From the NCBI GenBank assembly GCA_013043945.1, contig JABEUW010000092.1, positions 1-15,394 of the forward strand: a stretch of 15,394 nt of DNA. The letters run 5' to 3'. A program made the translations under genes and the position numbers. This stretch comes from Vulcanimicrobiota bacterium (GTDB taxonomy: Bacteria; Vulcanimicrobiota; Vulcanimicrobiia; Vulcanimicrobiales; Vulcanimicrobiaceae). Shown in pieces: positions 1 through 6,710 of the stretch (the stretch's first letter is position 1; each line of letters starts with the position of its first letter). The notes under the pieces were generated by a model. That model was not told the origin of the DNA and ran no database searches. It worked only from the letters and a program-made list of their open reading frames with translations.

Positions 1-64
1 AGGATTTGAACCTGCGACTTCTTGCTCCCAAAGCAAGCGCTCTACCAAGCTGAGCTACGTCCCG
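1..64 (-). tRNA. tRNA-Pro (anticodon UGG), 3' end cut by window
   Basis: Read on the minus strand, the sequence folds as a tRNA. It has a 7-nt acceptor strand (CGGGACG), a D arm with GCTC pairing GAGC, and an anticodon stem CTTGC/GCAAG enclosing the loop TTTGGGA. The anticodon is TGG, which reads proline CCA and wobble codons. A GCAGG-TTCAAAT-CCT T arm follows. The 3' part of the T stem and the acceptor 3' strand lie outside the window. The gene sits directly after, and partly inside, the end of the GNAT reading frame, so it is probably transcribed with that operon and released by RNase P and 3' processing. No separate promoter is visible. Confidence 0.93.
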
Positions 65-908
65 CCGGCTCCCCGCGGAGCATACCACAGAGAGGCAAGC
101 CGGGGGCGCGCGCTTCGGTTGCATCGCCGAGGAGCACCGAGCTCTCAACGATGCTTCCACCACAACGACGGAGGAGATGCGTGAGCCGCCCACTCGCCGC
201 CGGAACGCGCAGGCGTGCGAGATCGCGTCCGACCGAGCGCAGGCGCGCGAAGGCGTAGAGGATCGCATCGCCGAGCATCGCCGCACTCGCGGCCGCACCC
301 GGACCGATCGCACCATCGGGAGAGACGTAGAGATACGCAGCACTCTCGCCATCGGGGCGCGAGAAGAGTAGCCCCTGCGCGTACGCTTGCAGGGAGTGAT
401 GGAGCGCGCGGTCGCGCGGACGTCCGGCGAGCGCGTCGAGTTCGAGCAGGTCGTTGAGGTCGGCGACGAGTTGGATCGGTCTCGCTGCGATTGCAGCGGT
501 GACGTCGAGTTCGCGAGCGAGGCTCTCTGCAGTCGGGAGCGAGATGCTGTAGCCGAAGTAGCTCGCGCCGAGCGATCCAAGGACGCCATACATGGGAGCG
601 AGTTCGCTCGGCGCCGTCGAGACGAGCGCCCGCACCACCCGGCCCTCCGTGCCGCGCAAAAACTCCACGGTCGCGCGGGCGATGCCGACTCCGCGCGCCT
701 CTCGGGCGACCGCGATCGCCTGGATCTCGACCGCGATCTCGTCACAGGTGTAGATCGCAAGCGCGGCCGGTTCGCCGTCGGCGATCGTGAGAACGCTACG
801 CTCGCGCGCGACCAAGGCAGAGAGCGTCGGCGTCAACAGCGCACCCCCGAGCAGCATCTCTGCCTCGTGCGGGGTGGCGACGCGAAAATCGATCTCGGCT
901 GCCGTCAT
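42..908 (-). CDS. GNAT-family N-acetyltransferase, possibly two-domain
   Basis: This 288-residue protein has an N-terminal GNAT domain (about residues 5-125). Its acetyl-CoA-binding motif A is visible as AIAVAREARGVGIA near residues 64-77, with the RGVGIA pyrophosphate loop at 72-77. The second half (about 140-275) has a GNAT-like arrangement (AYLYVSPDGAIGP, then a helix) but no clear RGxGxG loop, so it may be a degenerate second domain. The acceptor substrate cannot be told. The start ATG at 908 overlaps the RdgB stop as ATGA, which implies coupled translation. The stop codon lies inside the tRNA-Pro gene, so the last 23 bp are shared with the tRNA. A role in amino-acid or protein acetylation is only a family-level inference. 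Confidence 0.82.
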   Translation of the reverse strand: MTAAEIDFRVATPHEAEMLLGGALLTPTLSALVARERSVLTIADGEPAALAIYTCDEIAVEIQAIAVAREARGVGIARATVEFLRGTEGRVVRALVSTAPSELAPMYGVLGSLGASYFGYSISLPTAESLARELDVTAAIAARPIQLVADLNDLLELDALAGRPRDRALHHSLQAYAQGLLFSRPDGESAAYLYVSPDGAIGPGAAASAAMLGDAILYAFARLRSVGRDLARLRVPAASGRLTHLLRRCGGSIVESSVLLGDATEARAPGLPLCGMLRGEPAGRSSAW

Positions 909-1501
909 CGGCCCATCGCCGCTACGAGATCGCGCAGGGCGCGAGCGCGGTGGCTCGCGCGTGCCTTCTCCGGCGCGCTCATCTCGGCGAAGGTTCGCCT
1001 CTCGCCATCGGGGAGAAAGAGCGGATCGTAGCCGAAGCCGGCCTCGCCGCGCTCGGCGAGCACGATCGATCCTCTCGTTTCGCCGAAACCTTGGTATCGA
1101 CGTCCCCGTTCGTCGATGGCGAGGAGTGCGCAGTGGAAGTACGCGCTCCGTTGCGGCGCCGGCACCTCGGCGATCGCAGCGAGCAGCCGCGCCCGCCGTT
1201 GCGGCCAGGTGAGTTCGACACCGCCGTACCGAGCGGAGCGAATGCCGGGCGCACCGTCGAGTGCATCGATCTCCAATCCACTGTCGTCGGCGAAAACCGT
1301 CGCCGAAATTCCGAGGCGAACGAGTTCGCTATGGAGTGCCGCCGCTTTCAGCGCCGCGTTGCCGAGATAATCGCCGGCGTTCTCTTCGACCTCGGGATAG
1401 GGGAGCGAGGCCCCGAGCTCGAGGCCATGCTCGGCGAGAAGCGCTGCGAACTCCGCTCGTTTCCCCTCGTTCGTGCTGGCAAGAAAGAAGCATTCGCTCA
1501 C
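905..1501 (-). CDS. rdgB: RdgB/HAM1 non-canonical purine NTP pyrophosphatase (XTP/dITP diphosphatase)
   Basis: The enzyme hydrolyses dITP, XTP and ITP to the monophosphate and pyrophosphate in the cytosol, keeping deaminated purines out of DNA and RNA. At 198 residues it matches the usual family length (about 197). Family signatures are present in order: the N-terminal ASTNEGK nucleotide/phosphate loop at 8-14, the EENAGDYLGNA segment, FADDSGLEIDALDG followed by GAPGIRSARY, GFGYDPLF, and the C-terminal SHRARAL. I chose the GTG at 1501 because it overlaps the LepA stop as GTGA and places the ASTNEGK loop at the normal position. An upstream ATG at 1633 would add 44 residues lying wholly inside lepA. 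The 3' end overlaps the GNAT start as ATGA. Confidence 0.95.
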   Translation of the reverse strand: MSECFFLASTNEGKRAEFAALLAEHGLELGASLPYPEVEENAGDYLGNAALKAAALHSELVRLGISATVFADDSGLEIDALDGAPGIRSARYGGVELTWPQRRARLLAAIAEVPAPQRSAYFHCALLAIDERGRRYQGFGETRGSIVLAERGEAGFGYDPLFLPDGERRTFAEMSAPEKARASHRARALRDLVAAMGR

Positions 1502-3327
1502 GACTCGAGTTGGAGCACCGCCATAAAGGCTTCCTGCGGCAACTCCACCCGCCCGACGCGACGCATCCGTTCCTTCCCGGCCTTCTGCTTCTCCAACAGT
1601 TTGCGTTTTCGGCTGATGTCGCCGCCATAGCACTTTGCGAGCACGTTCTTTCGCATCGCACTCACGGTCTCTCGTGCGACGATCTTGCCGCCGATTGCTG
1701 CTTGAATCGGAACCTCGAACATCTGACGAGGAATCAGCTCCTTGAGCTTCTCCGCCAAAAGCCGCCCGCGATTCGACGCCTTATCCCGCGCCACGATGAA
1801 CGAGAGTGCGTCGACCGCCTCGCCGTTGAGGAGGATCTCAAGTTTCACGAGATCGCCCTCGCGATATCCGATCGGTTCGTAATCGAGCGAGGCGTAGCCC
1901 TTCGTGCGAGATTTCAGTTGGTCGAAGAGATCGACGATTACCTCGATCAACGGCATTTCGTAACTGAGGATGACGCGGCCGTCGTGGAGGTACTCCATAT
2001 TCAGCAGCGCTCCGCGGCGCGACTGAATGATCTCCATGATCGCTCCGACGTATTCCGGTGGGGAGATAATCGTCGCTTTTACGTAGGGCTCCTCGAGTTG
2101 CGCGATGAGATTTGCCGGCGGTAATTTCGAAGGGTTATCGACGAGTTCGACGGTACCGTCGGTTCGCGTTACGCGAAAGACCACCGAGGGGGAGGTCGCG
2201 ATGAGATCGAGCGTATAGTCGCGTTCGAGGCGCTCCTGGACGATCTCCATATGCAGCAGGCCGAGGAACCCGCAGCGGAAACCAAAGCCCAGCGCGATCG
2301 AGGTCTCGGGTTCGAAGACCAACGCGGCATCGTTGAGCTTGAGTTTTTCTAAGGCGTCCCGTAACGACTCGTAGGCGGCCCCTTCATTGGGATAGAGGCC
2401 GCAGTACACCATCGGAACAGCCTTCCGATAGCCCGGAAGCGCAACGTGCGCGGGATTATTCGCCGCGGTAATCGTATCGCCGACATCGATATCGCCTAGC
2501 GATTTTACGTTGGCAATAACGTATCCGACATCGCCGATGCTCAATCGTTTCGTCGGGCGCATCTGGGGCGCGAAGAGGCCGACCTCGGTGCATTCGTAGA
2601 CGCGTTCGTGCGCCATCGACATAAACTTGGTTCCGCTCTCGATGACACCGTCTACGACGCGAACGTAACTCACGACGCCGCGGTAGGGATCGAATTGGGC
2701 GTTAAAAACGAGCCCGCGAACGAGATCGCTATGCCCCTGCGGCGCAGGGATTCGGGCGACGATCGCCTCGAGAATGTTTTCGATTCCGATGCCGTTTTTC
2801 GCACTGGCGAGGATGCATTCGCTCCGCTCGATCACGAGAAGTTCCTCGATCTCGGCCATAACGCGCTCCGGATCGGCGGCGGGCAGATCGATTTTATTAA
2901 TCACCGGAATAATCGTGAGATTGTGTTCGAGCGCGAGATGGTAATTTGCCAACGTCTGCGCCTCGATGCCTTGCGCGGCATCGATAATCAACAAAGCGCC
3001 TTCGCAGGCCGCTAAGGAACGCGAGACCTCATAGGAAAAATCGACGTGGCCCGGAGTATCGATTAAATTGAGCCGATAGATCTCGCCGTCGAGTGCGGGA
3101 TAGCGTAGCGTGACCGGGTGCATGCGAATCGTGATGCCGCGCTCGCGCTCGAGATCCATCGCATCGAGCTGTTGTTCTTCCAGAACCCGCGATTCAATCG
3201 TCTTGGTCAACTCCATGAGACGATCGGAGAGCGTCGTCTTTCCGTGGTCGATATGCGCGATGATGCAAAAGTTTCGGGTGTTCGCAATCCTCTGCAGCCG
3301 ATGCGCGTGGTCGGTCGCTCTCTCCAT
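1498..3327 (-). CDS. lepA: Elongation factor 4 (LepA), ribosomal GTPase
   Basis: LepA is a translational GTPase that acts on the ribosome in the cytosol, linked to back-translocation and 30S biogenesis. The 609-residue length is close to E. coli LepA (599). GTPase motifs are complete: AHIDHGKTT (24-32), RGITI (switch I, 63-67), DTPGHVDF (90-97), NKID (144-147) and SAK (175-177). The C terminus carries the LepA-specific ending AGKERMRRVGRVELPQEAF, which separates it from EF-G. The ATG at 3327 lies 7 bp after the YggT stop and gives the expected short lead before the P-loop. No strong Shine-Dalgarno is visible, so translation may depend on coupling. The stop overlaps the RdgB GTG by 4 bp. Confidence 0.97.
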   Translation of the reverse strand: MERATDHAHRLQRIANTRNFCIIAHIDHGKTTLSDRLMELTKTIESRVLEEQQLDAMDLERERGITIRMHPVTLRYPALDGEIYRLNLIDTPGHVDFSYEVSRSLAACEGALLIIDAAQGIEAQTLANYHLALEHNLTIIPVINKIDLPAADPERVMAEIEELLVIERSECILASAKNGIGIENILEAIVARIPAPQGHSDLVRGLVFNAQFDPYRGVVSYVRVVDGVIESGTKFMSMAHERVYECTEVGLFAPQMRPTKRLSIGDVGYVIANVKSLGDIDVGDTITAANNPAHVALPGYRKAVPMVYCGLYPNEGAAYESLRDALEKLKLNDAALVFEPETSIALGFGFRCGFLGLLHMEIVQERLERDYTLDLIATSPSVVFRVTRTDGTVELVDNPSKLPPANLIAQLEEPYVKATIISPPEYVGAIMEIIQSRRGALLNMEYLHDGRVILSYEMPLIEVIVDLFDQLKSRTKGYASLDYEPIGYREGDLVKLEILLNGEAVDALSFIVARDKASNRGRLLAEKLKELIPRQMFEVPIQAAIGGKIVARETVSAMRKNVLAKCYGGDISRKRKLLEKQKAGKERMRRVGRVELPQEAFMAVLQLES

Positions 3328-3334
3328 AGGGTGC

Positions 3335-3616
3335 TTAGAACGCGCAGGCGTGAAGCGTTGCCGAGATAATCACCGGGCGAACGACGAACTGAATGAGCAA
3401 AATGAGCACGATAAACGCGATATCGAACCCGCCCATCGGCGGAATGATCCGTCGAATGGGATTGAGGACCGGATCGATCACGGCGGCGAGGTAGCGAACC
3501 CAGGCTCCCTGGAGATCGGGAATCCACGAAATGACGGCATAGACCACCAGCACGATCATGTAGATATTGAGCAGCTGTAGCAACAGCGGGCCGAGCGTGC
3601 AGGCGATGGCGTTCAC
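3335..3616 (-). CDS. YggT family integral membrane protein
   Basis: This 93-residue protein has two hydrophobic spans (about 8-30 and 66-87). Between them is the family signature DPVLNPIRRIIPPMGGFD (47-64), which defines the YggT/Ycf19 family. Relatives act at the cytoplasmic membrane in cell shape, division or osmotic tolerance, but the molecular function is not settled. Translation appears to start at GTG 3616; the reading frame has no better upstream ATG. It lies 12 bp after the M23 peptidase gene and 7 bp before lepA, so the three are probably one transcript. Association with an envelope peptidase fits a cell-envelope role; this is inference. Confidence 0.88.
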   Translation of the reverse strand: MNAIACTLGPLLLQLLNIYMIVLVVYAVISWIPDLQGAWVRYLAAVIDPVLNPIRRIIPPMGGFDIAFIVLILLIQFVVRPVIISATLHACAF

Positions 3617-3628
3617 GTTCGGTGGCTT

Positions 3629-4549
3629 CTACGACCTGTCGGCGATGACATTCCGAGGAATGCCGTCGAGAAAGGGCGTGGGGTCGACCGGCGTGCCGTC
3701 GTGCATAACCTGGTAATGGACGTGCGGGCCGGTAGCGAAGCCGGTCATGCCGACGCGACCGATCCGTTGCCCTTTCAGCACGTGCTCGCCGACGCGTACG
3801 TCGGTGCTCGAGAGATGCGCGTACCAGGTTACGTAGCCGTTTTCGTGGTCGATATCGACCATCAATCCGTAGCCGCCATCATACGATGCGGCGGTTACCA
3901 CCCCCGCCGCCGTGGCTCGCACCGGTTCCCCCCAGTCGGCGGCGAGATCGACGCCCTCGTGAAACTCGACATCGGGATAGGTGCGATAGCAAAAACATCC
4001 AGTAATCTGGGCGCCGGCAACGGGATCGATCGAGGGAATATGCGCGACGAGCGCCGCCTGAGCGAGCGCCGTAATGTTGCCGAGGTTAAGTACGCGCACG
4101 GCCCGCGCGCGCGAGCGTTGCGAAAGCGCAGCGGCGCGCGCGGCAACGGCGGCGATCTCCCGTAGCCGTGCACGAACGAGGCTCACCTTCGAGGCTCCGC
4201 GCGATGCCTTCTTCTCCATCCGAACCGGTTTCGAGGCGTGCACCGGCATGCCGATCGCCGCCTCGATGCGTTGGTTCTCCCGCTCGACGCGCTCGAGCGT
4301 CGCTCGGAGTTGCTCGGTTTGACGATCGATCGAGGTCACCGTGCGACTCTGGTGCATCGTTACGGCCCGCAGATGCGCGACTTCGTGATGCGCCATACCC
4401 GCCGTCACGAGCGCGAAGGTCGCCGAACCCATCACGACCGATGCGAACGCCGTGCAAGCGATCACGATCGACCGTCGAGAGAGAACGAAGCGCCATATAC
4501 GCTCCCCGTTCTGCGGTACGAGCTTCACGTGATAGCGATCGAGAAACAT
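3629..4549 (-). CDS. Membrane-anchored M23 (LytM-type) metallopeptidase
   Basis: The 306-residue protein has a short cytoplasmic N terminus, one membrane span (about 27-51), a likely coiled coil (about 64-99) and a C-terminal M23 domain (about 190-300). Zinc-site motifs are intact: HEGVD (H197, D201) and HVH (H276, H278), with the YAH histidine at 245. This suggests an active peptidoglycan endopeptidase facing the outside, rather than an inactive EnvC/NlpD-type activator. The start at 4549 is fixed by a strong Shine-Dalgarno GGAGG six bases upstream; an in-frame ATG at 4642 would run back into the preceding gene. It starts 2 bp after the DUF4446 stop. The coiled coil suggests partner binding or self-assembly. 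Confidence 0.9.
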   Translation of the reverse strand: MFLDRYHVKLVPQNGERIWRFVLSRRSIVIACTAFASVVMGSATFALVTAGMAHHEVAHLRAVTMHQSRTVTSIDRQTEQLRATLERVERENQRIEAAIGMPVHASKPVRMEKKASRGASKVSLVRARLREIAAVAARAAALSQRSRARAVRVLNLGNITALAQAALVAHIPSIDPVAGAQITGCFCYRTYPDVEFHEGVDLAADWGEPVRATAAGVVTAASYDGGYGLMVDIDHENGYVTWYAHLSSTDVRVGEHVLKGQRIGRVGMTGFATGPHVHYQVMHDGTPVDPTPFLDGIPRNVIADRS

Positions 4550-4551
4550 CG

Positions 4552-5094
4552 TTAACCTCCCGCAGCGACGGCTTCGTGCAACGCCGATTCCCTCGCCAGC
4601 CCAATGGCGGCGATCTCTTCCTCCGAGGCATTGCTCTCGCAAAGAAATCCGCGTACGCTCTTTCCGTAGGTTCTCGTGTCGGTGCGCGAATAGATGCTGT
4701 TTAGCACGACCCCATCGCCGTTACGGTTGAGGAGCGCGAGCGCGTAGGAGAGCGTTGAGCCCGTATCCTCGTAGGCGTCGTAGCGAACGAAACCGACGAG
4801 GGAGAGGTCGATTCGTGCGAGCCCCTCGAGCGTCGCAATCCGCGACGCGCTCTCATCCCCGCGAAGCTCTGCCGCCCGCAGCGCCGCTTCGATCGCCGCG
4901 ATGCGCTCCGAGGCACGCCCCGCCGAGCCGCCGAGTAAATCGTCGTGGATCTCCAGCAATTTTACCAGCGCCGGCAGGTTCTTGCTGAGTCGCAGGAAGG
5001 CGACGACTCCCAAAACGAGCGCGACCGCTCCGAGAAGAATCCCACCGAGAGCGAGCGCCGCGAGCAGGTCGGGCGAAAAATTCGACGACAGCAT
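4552..5094 (-). CDS. DUF4446 family membrane protein
   Basis: The 180-residue protein has one N-terminal membrane span (about 8-35), a helical, probably coiled-coil stretch (about 55-92), and a conserved C-terminal domain (about 97-170). The signature LVGFVRYDAYEDTGSTLSY followed by ALLNRNGDGVVLNSIYSR matches what I know of DUF4446. The family has no established function and occurs widely in Gram-positive-like lineages. The ATG at 5094 has AGGAG three bases upstream, a slightly short spacing. It is the first protein gene after the SRP RNA and probably begins the operon that runs to the tRNA. Its neighbours suggest an envelope-related job, but that is inference only. Confidence 0.82.
   Translation of the reverse strand: MLSSNFSPDLLAALALGGILLGAVALVLGVVAFLRLSKNLPALVKLLEIHDDLLGGSAGRASERIAAIEAALRAAELRGDESASRIATLEGLARIDLSLVGFVRYDAYEDTGSTLSYALALLNRNGDGVVLNSIYSRTDTRTYGKSVRGFLCESNASEEEIAAIGLARESALHEAVAAGG
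4556..4560 (-). promoter_or_regulatory. Shine-Dalgarno GGAGG for the M23 peptidase gene
   Basis: GGAGG lies six bases before the ATG at 4549 and just inside the last codons of the upstream DUF4446 gene. It decides the M23 start in favour of 4549 over the in-frame upstream ATG at 4642. Its position suggests that the ribosome finishing DUF4446 can reinitiate here. Confidence 0.8.
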
Positions 5095-5131
5095 CTTCTC
5101 CTACTATTGATCCTTCGGTTAAAACCACGAC

Positions 5132-5234
5132 GGAAGCCGGGTTGACTCGCGGCACCCGCGCCGATTCGCGAACCGTTGCTCCCTTCCGGGCCTGGCGGGG
5201 TTGACGAGGGCGCGCCGCGCGAGGCCCGGCCCCC
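5132..5234 (-). ncRNA. ffs: Signal recognition particle RNA, small bacterial type (4.5S)
   Basis: The minus strand contains the hallmark SRP domain IV core, CCAGGCCCGGAAGGGAGCA (5173-5191), which resembles the E. coli CAGGUCAGGUCCGGAAGGAAGCAG core and forms the Ffh-binding internal loops and GGAA tetraloop. The two ends pair into a 10-bp terminal helix: GGGGGCCGGG (5234-5225) with CCCGGCTTCC (5141-5132), including two G-U pairs. CTCGCG...GGC segments on one side face GCCGCGAG on the other to extend the hairpin. At about 103 nt it is the short form without an Alu domain, as in most Gram-negative-type bacteria. It directs Ffh to nascent membrane proteins. End points are set by the terminal helix and may be off by a few bases. 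Confidence 0.9.
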
Positions 5235-5248
5235 ATCATGGCCTGCGC

Positions 5249-5257
5249 ATGATAGCA
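5249..5257 (-). promoter_or_regulatory. Extended -10 promoter for the SRP RNA
   Basis: The minus strand reads TGCTATCAT, a TGn extended -10 with a good -10 hexamer (TATCAT). It lies 14 bases before the predicted 5' end of the SRP RNA helix, which puts initiation near 5242. A weak -35-like TTTACC (5279-5274) is 19 bases further upstream. An extended -10 can work without a good -35. The position just upstream of a stable RNA supports the call. Confidence 0.55.
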
Positions 5258-5334
5258 CGCGGGCGCCAGCGCGGGTAAAGCGAGAGAAGTCGCAGCGGAA
5301 CGCACCGCAAGGCGGCTCGCCGCACCGCGGCCCC

Positions 5335-6396
5335 TTAGGAGCCAGCCGGGGTGAAATCGCTCGGAATCGAAAAGAGCCGCTTGGCCTCGGGGCGATAGAG
5401 CCACCGAATATTCCCGCGCTCGAGGAGCGATCCGACACTCTCGCCCGAGCCGGCCTGCATCTCCATCAGTCGGTAGAGCGCGAGCTTCCCGCCCCCACTC
5501 ATCAAACCGACGGCCGCGCCGCCCTTGGTAACGACCTGCGGCTTGCAGCCTCCTCGATCGATCGCCCCACTGACCGAGAGCGGCGGCATTCCCGAAGCGC
5601 TCGGCAGCGGGCAGTACGCACGCCACCTATCGATGCCCGAGATGTATCGCACGATCGTCATTCCTGAGGAACCGTTGTGGCACGATCCCGTCGCGCGAGT
5701 CGTCGTCATCGCGATGCGCGCCTGCGTTCCATGCGTCCGGAATCCCTCAAGCATTTTCGTGCCAAGATCCCTCTGGGTCGTCGAGAGCGTCATCGTTGCG
5801 GTTCCTGGTGCCATATTCGTCATGTTTCCCGGCATATTCCCCATCGGCGCGGGCGTAACGGTCGCGCCTCCGCATCCCTCGCCATCCTTCACGACTCGAT
5901 AGGTCTTTTTCGCGAGATCGAGATAGATCGTCTCATGTCGATCGCATTTCTCGATCGTTGCGGTGTGCTGCAGCGGGAGATCGGTGCGCACCCACTTTTT
6001 ATAAAAGGTTACTCGTTCGAGCGAACCATCACGCATCATCGCCATCATCGACGGCAACGAGTCCGCAGCGCCTATAGCATGCTTCATCATGCCTCGGGCG
6101 AGCATCCCTCCCAAGCCCGAAAAACCGTGATGTGCGGGGGAGGGCGATGGGGTTGCATCGGCGATCGCCATCAGTTGCTGGTAGCTCTCGTCGAAACTCC
6201 CGGGGGGCGGCGCCGTCGCAGCGGGCATCAGCATGCGCGTGATTTGATCGTATTGGAGAGCGACCGGGGTCGGCGTTGGCGTCGGCCTCGGCGAGCCAGG
6301 CTTTGCGGCGCGAGCCGATATCGCCCCAGGTGTAGCGGCAGCGATAACGAGCGCGCAGAAGGCGGTGGCAGAAGCGGCAGATCGTAAAGACGTCAT
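5335..6396 (-). CDS. Secreted protein of unknown function, Met-rich, possibly DUF4412-like
   Basis: The 353-residue protein begins with a Sec signal peptide (positive start, hydrophobic 10-25, likely cleavage after ARA near 30), then a threonine/proline linker (PRPTPTPTP, 37-44). The middle holds a beta-rich stretch with FYKKWVRTDLP (131-141) and ETIYLDLAKKTYRVV (155-169), a pattern reminiscent of DUF4412-type periplasmic proteins; I do not claim more. Five methionines in MGNMPGNMTNMAPGTATM (185-202) and a Met cluster at 117-121 are unusual and could bind soft metals such as copper. Several cysteines (151, 175, 239, 262, 284) may form disulfides. A GAGGGGG Shine-Dalgarno eight bases before the ATG at 6396 supports the start. 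It is divergent from the CDGSH gene. Confidence 0.7.
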   Translation of the reverse strand: MTSLRSAASATAFCALVIAAATPGAISARAAKPGSPRPTPTPTPVALQYDQITRMLMPAATAPPPGSFDESYQQLMAIADATPSPSPAHHGFSGLGGMLARGMMKHAIGAADSLPSMMAMMRDGSLERVTFYKKWVRTDLPLQHTATIEKCDRHETIYLDLAKKTYRVVKDGEGCGGATVTPAPMGNMPGNMTNMAPGTATMTLSTTQRDLGTKMLEGFRTHGTQARIAMTTTRATGSCHNGSSGMTIVRYISGIDRWRAYCPLPSASGMPPLSVSGAIDRGGCKPQVVTKGGAAVGLMSGGGKLALYRLMEMQAGSGESVGSLLERGNIRWLYRPEAKRLFSIPSDFTPAGS

Positions 6397-6404
6397 AGAG
6401 AGTA

Positions 6405-6411
6405 CCCCCTC
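6405..6411 (-). promoter_or_regulatory. Shine-Dalgarno GAGGGGG for the secreted protein gene
   Basis: The purine run GAGGGGG on the minus strand sits eight bases before the ATG at 6396. It supports that codon as the start; the protein then begins with a normal signal peptide. Confidence 0.65.
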
Positions 6412-6419
6412 GCTTGAAT

Positions 6420-6428
6420 TGCTATAAA
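6420..6428 (+). promoter_or_regulatory. Possible extended -10 promoter for the CDGSH-hmgA unit
   Basis: TGCTATAAA on the plus strand has the TGn extension followed by a five-of-six match to TATAAT. It lies in the only AT-rich patch of the 104-bp divergent gap. No convincing -35 is seen 16-18 bases upstream. It would give a leader of roughly 65 nt before the CDGSH start. The same TGCTAT core appears upstream of the SRP RNA. Confidence 0.4.
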
Positions 6429-6500
6429 ACCTTCGCAGTGGGGGCTGGCCTCCCTGCCGCTTGCGGGGCTCGCCGAAGCGCTGGAAGAAGAGCGCTCTCT

Positions 6501-6707
6501 ATGGCAGATGTAACGATAAAAATTCGCGAGAGCGGCCCCTATTTAGTCAAGGGCCCGGTGACGATCGCGGATGTCGATGGGCACCCCTACCGGATCGAGG
6601 GTGAAAACGTGGCGCTCTGCCGTTGCGGGCAATCGAAGAGCAAGCCGTTCTGCGACGGCTCGCACCGCGACGGCTTCGTCGCGATCGAACGCGCGCCGGA
6701 GGCGTAG
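6501..6707 (+). CDS. CDGSH-type iron-sulfur protein
   Basis: This 68-residue protein carries a complete CDGSH motif, CRCGQSKSKPFCDGSH (43-58). It has the three cysteines and one histidine that hold a [2Fe-2S] cluster in mitoNEET-like proteins. Before the motif is the usual short beta region (GPYLVKGPVTIAD, 12-24). There is no signal or membrane span, so it is cytosolic. The ATG at 6501 gives the normal compact domain; an in-frame ATG at 6414 would add 29 residues with no family resemblance and sits over the putative promoter. A GGAAGAAG purine run lies upstream but is not well spaced. It ends 3 bp before the homogentisate dioxygenase ATG, so the two are almost certainly co-translated. A redox or iron-supply role for that Fe(II) enzyme is inference. 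Confidence 0.9.
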   Translation: MADVTIKIRESGPYLVKGPVTIADVDGHPYRIEGENVALCRCGQSKSKPFCDGSHRDGFVAIERAPEA

Positions 6708-6710
6708 GCG

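Noticed and set aside
387..1031. Long plus-strand open frame opposite the GNAT and rdgB genes
   Set aside because: Arginine-rich, low-complexity translation typical of the antisense of GC-rich genes. The minus-strand genes have clear family motifs.
1261..2124. Plus-strand frame of 287 codons opposite rdgB and lepA
   Set aside because: It is the complement of well-supported genes, with no recognisable domain or ribosome binding site.
4550..4642. Upstream start for the M23 peptidase at 4642
   Set aside because: It would add 31 residues that overlap the DUF4446 gene, while 4549 has a strong GGAGG at ideal spacing.
4853..5626. Minus-strand frame of 257 codons crossing the SRP RNA
   Set aside because: It runs across the SRP RNA, its promoter and parts of two genes in another frame, and its composition is arginine-rich.
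6260..6290. Short tandem repeat coding for PTPTPTP
   Set aside because: Simple low-complexity proline/threonine linker in a secreted protein. It is too short and irregular for a CRISPR or mobile element.
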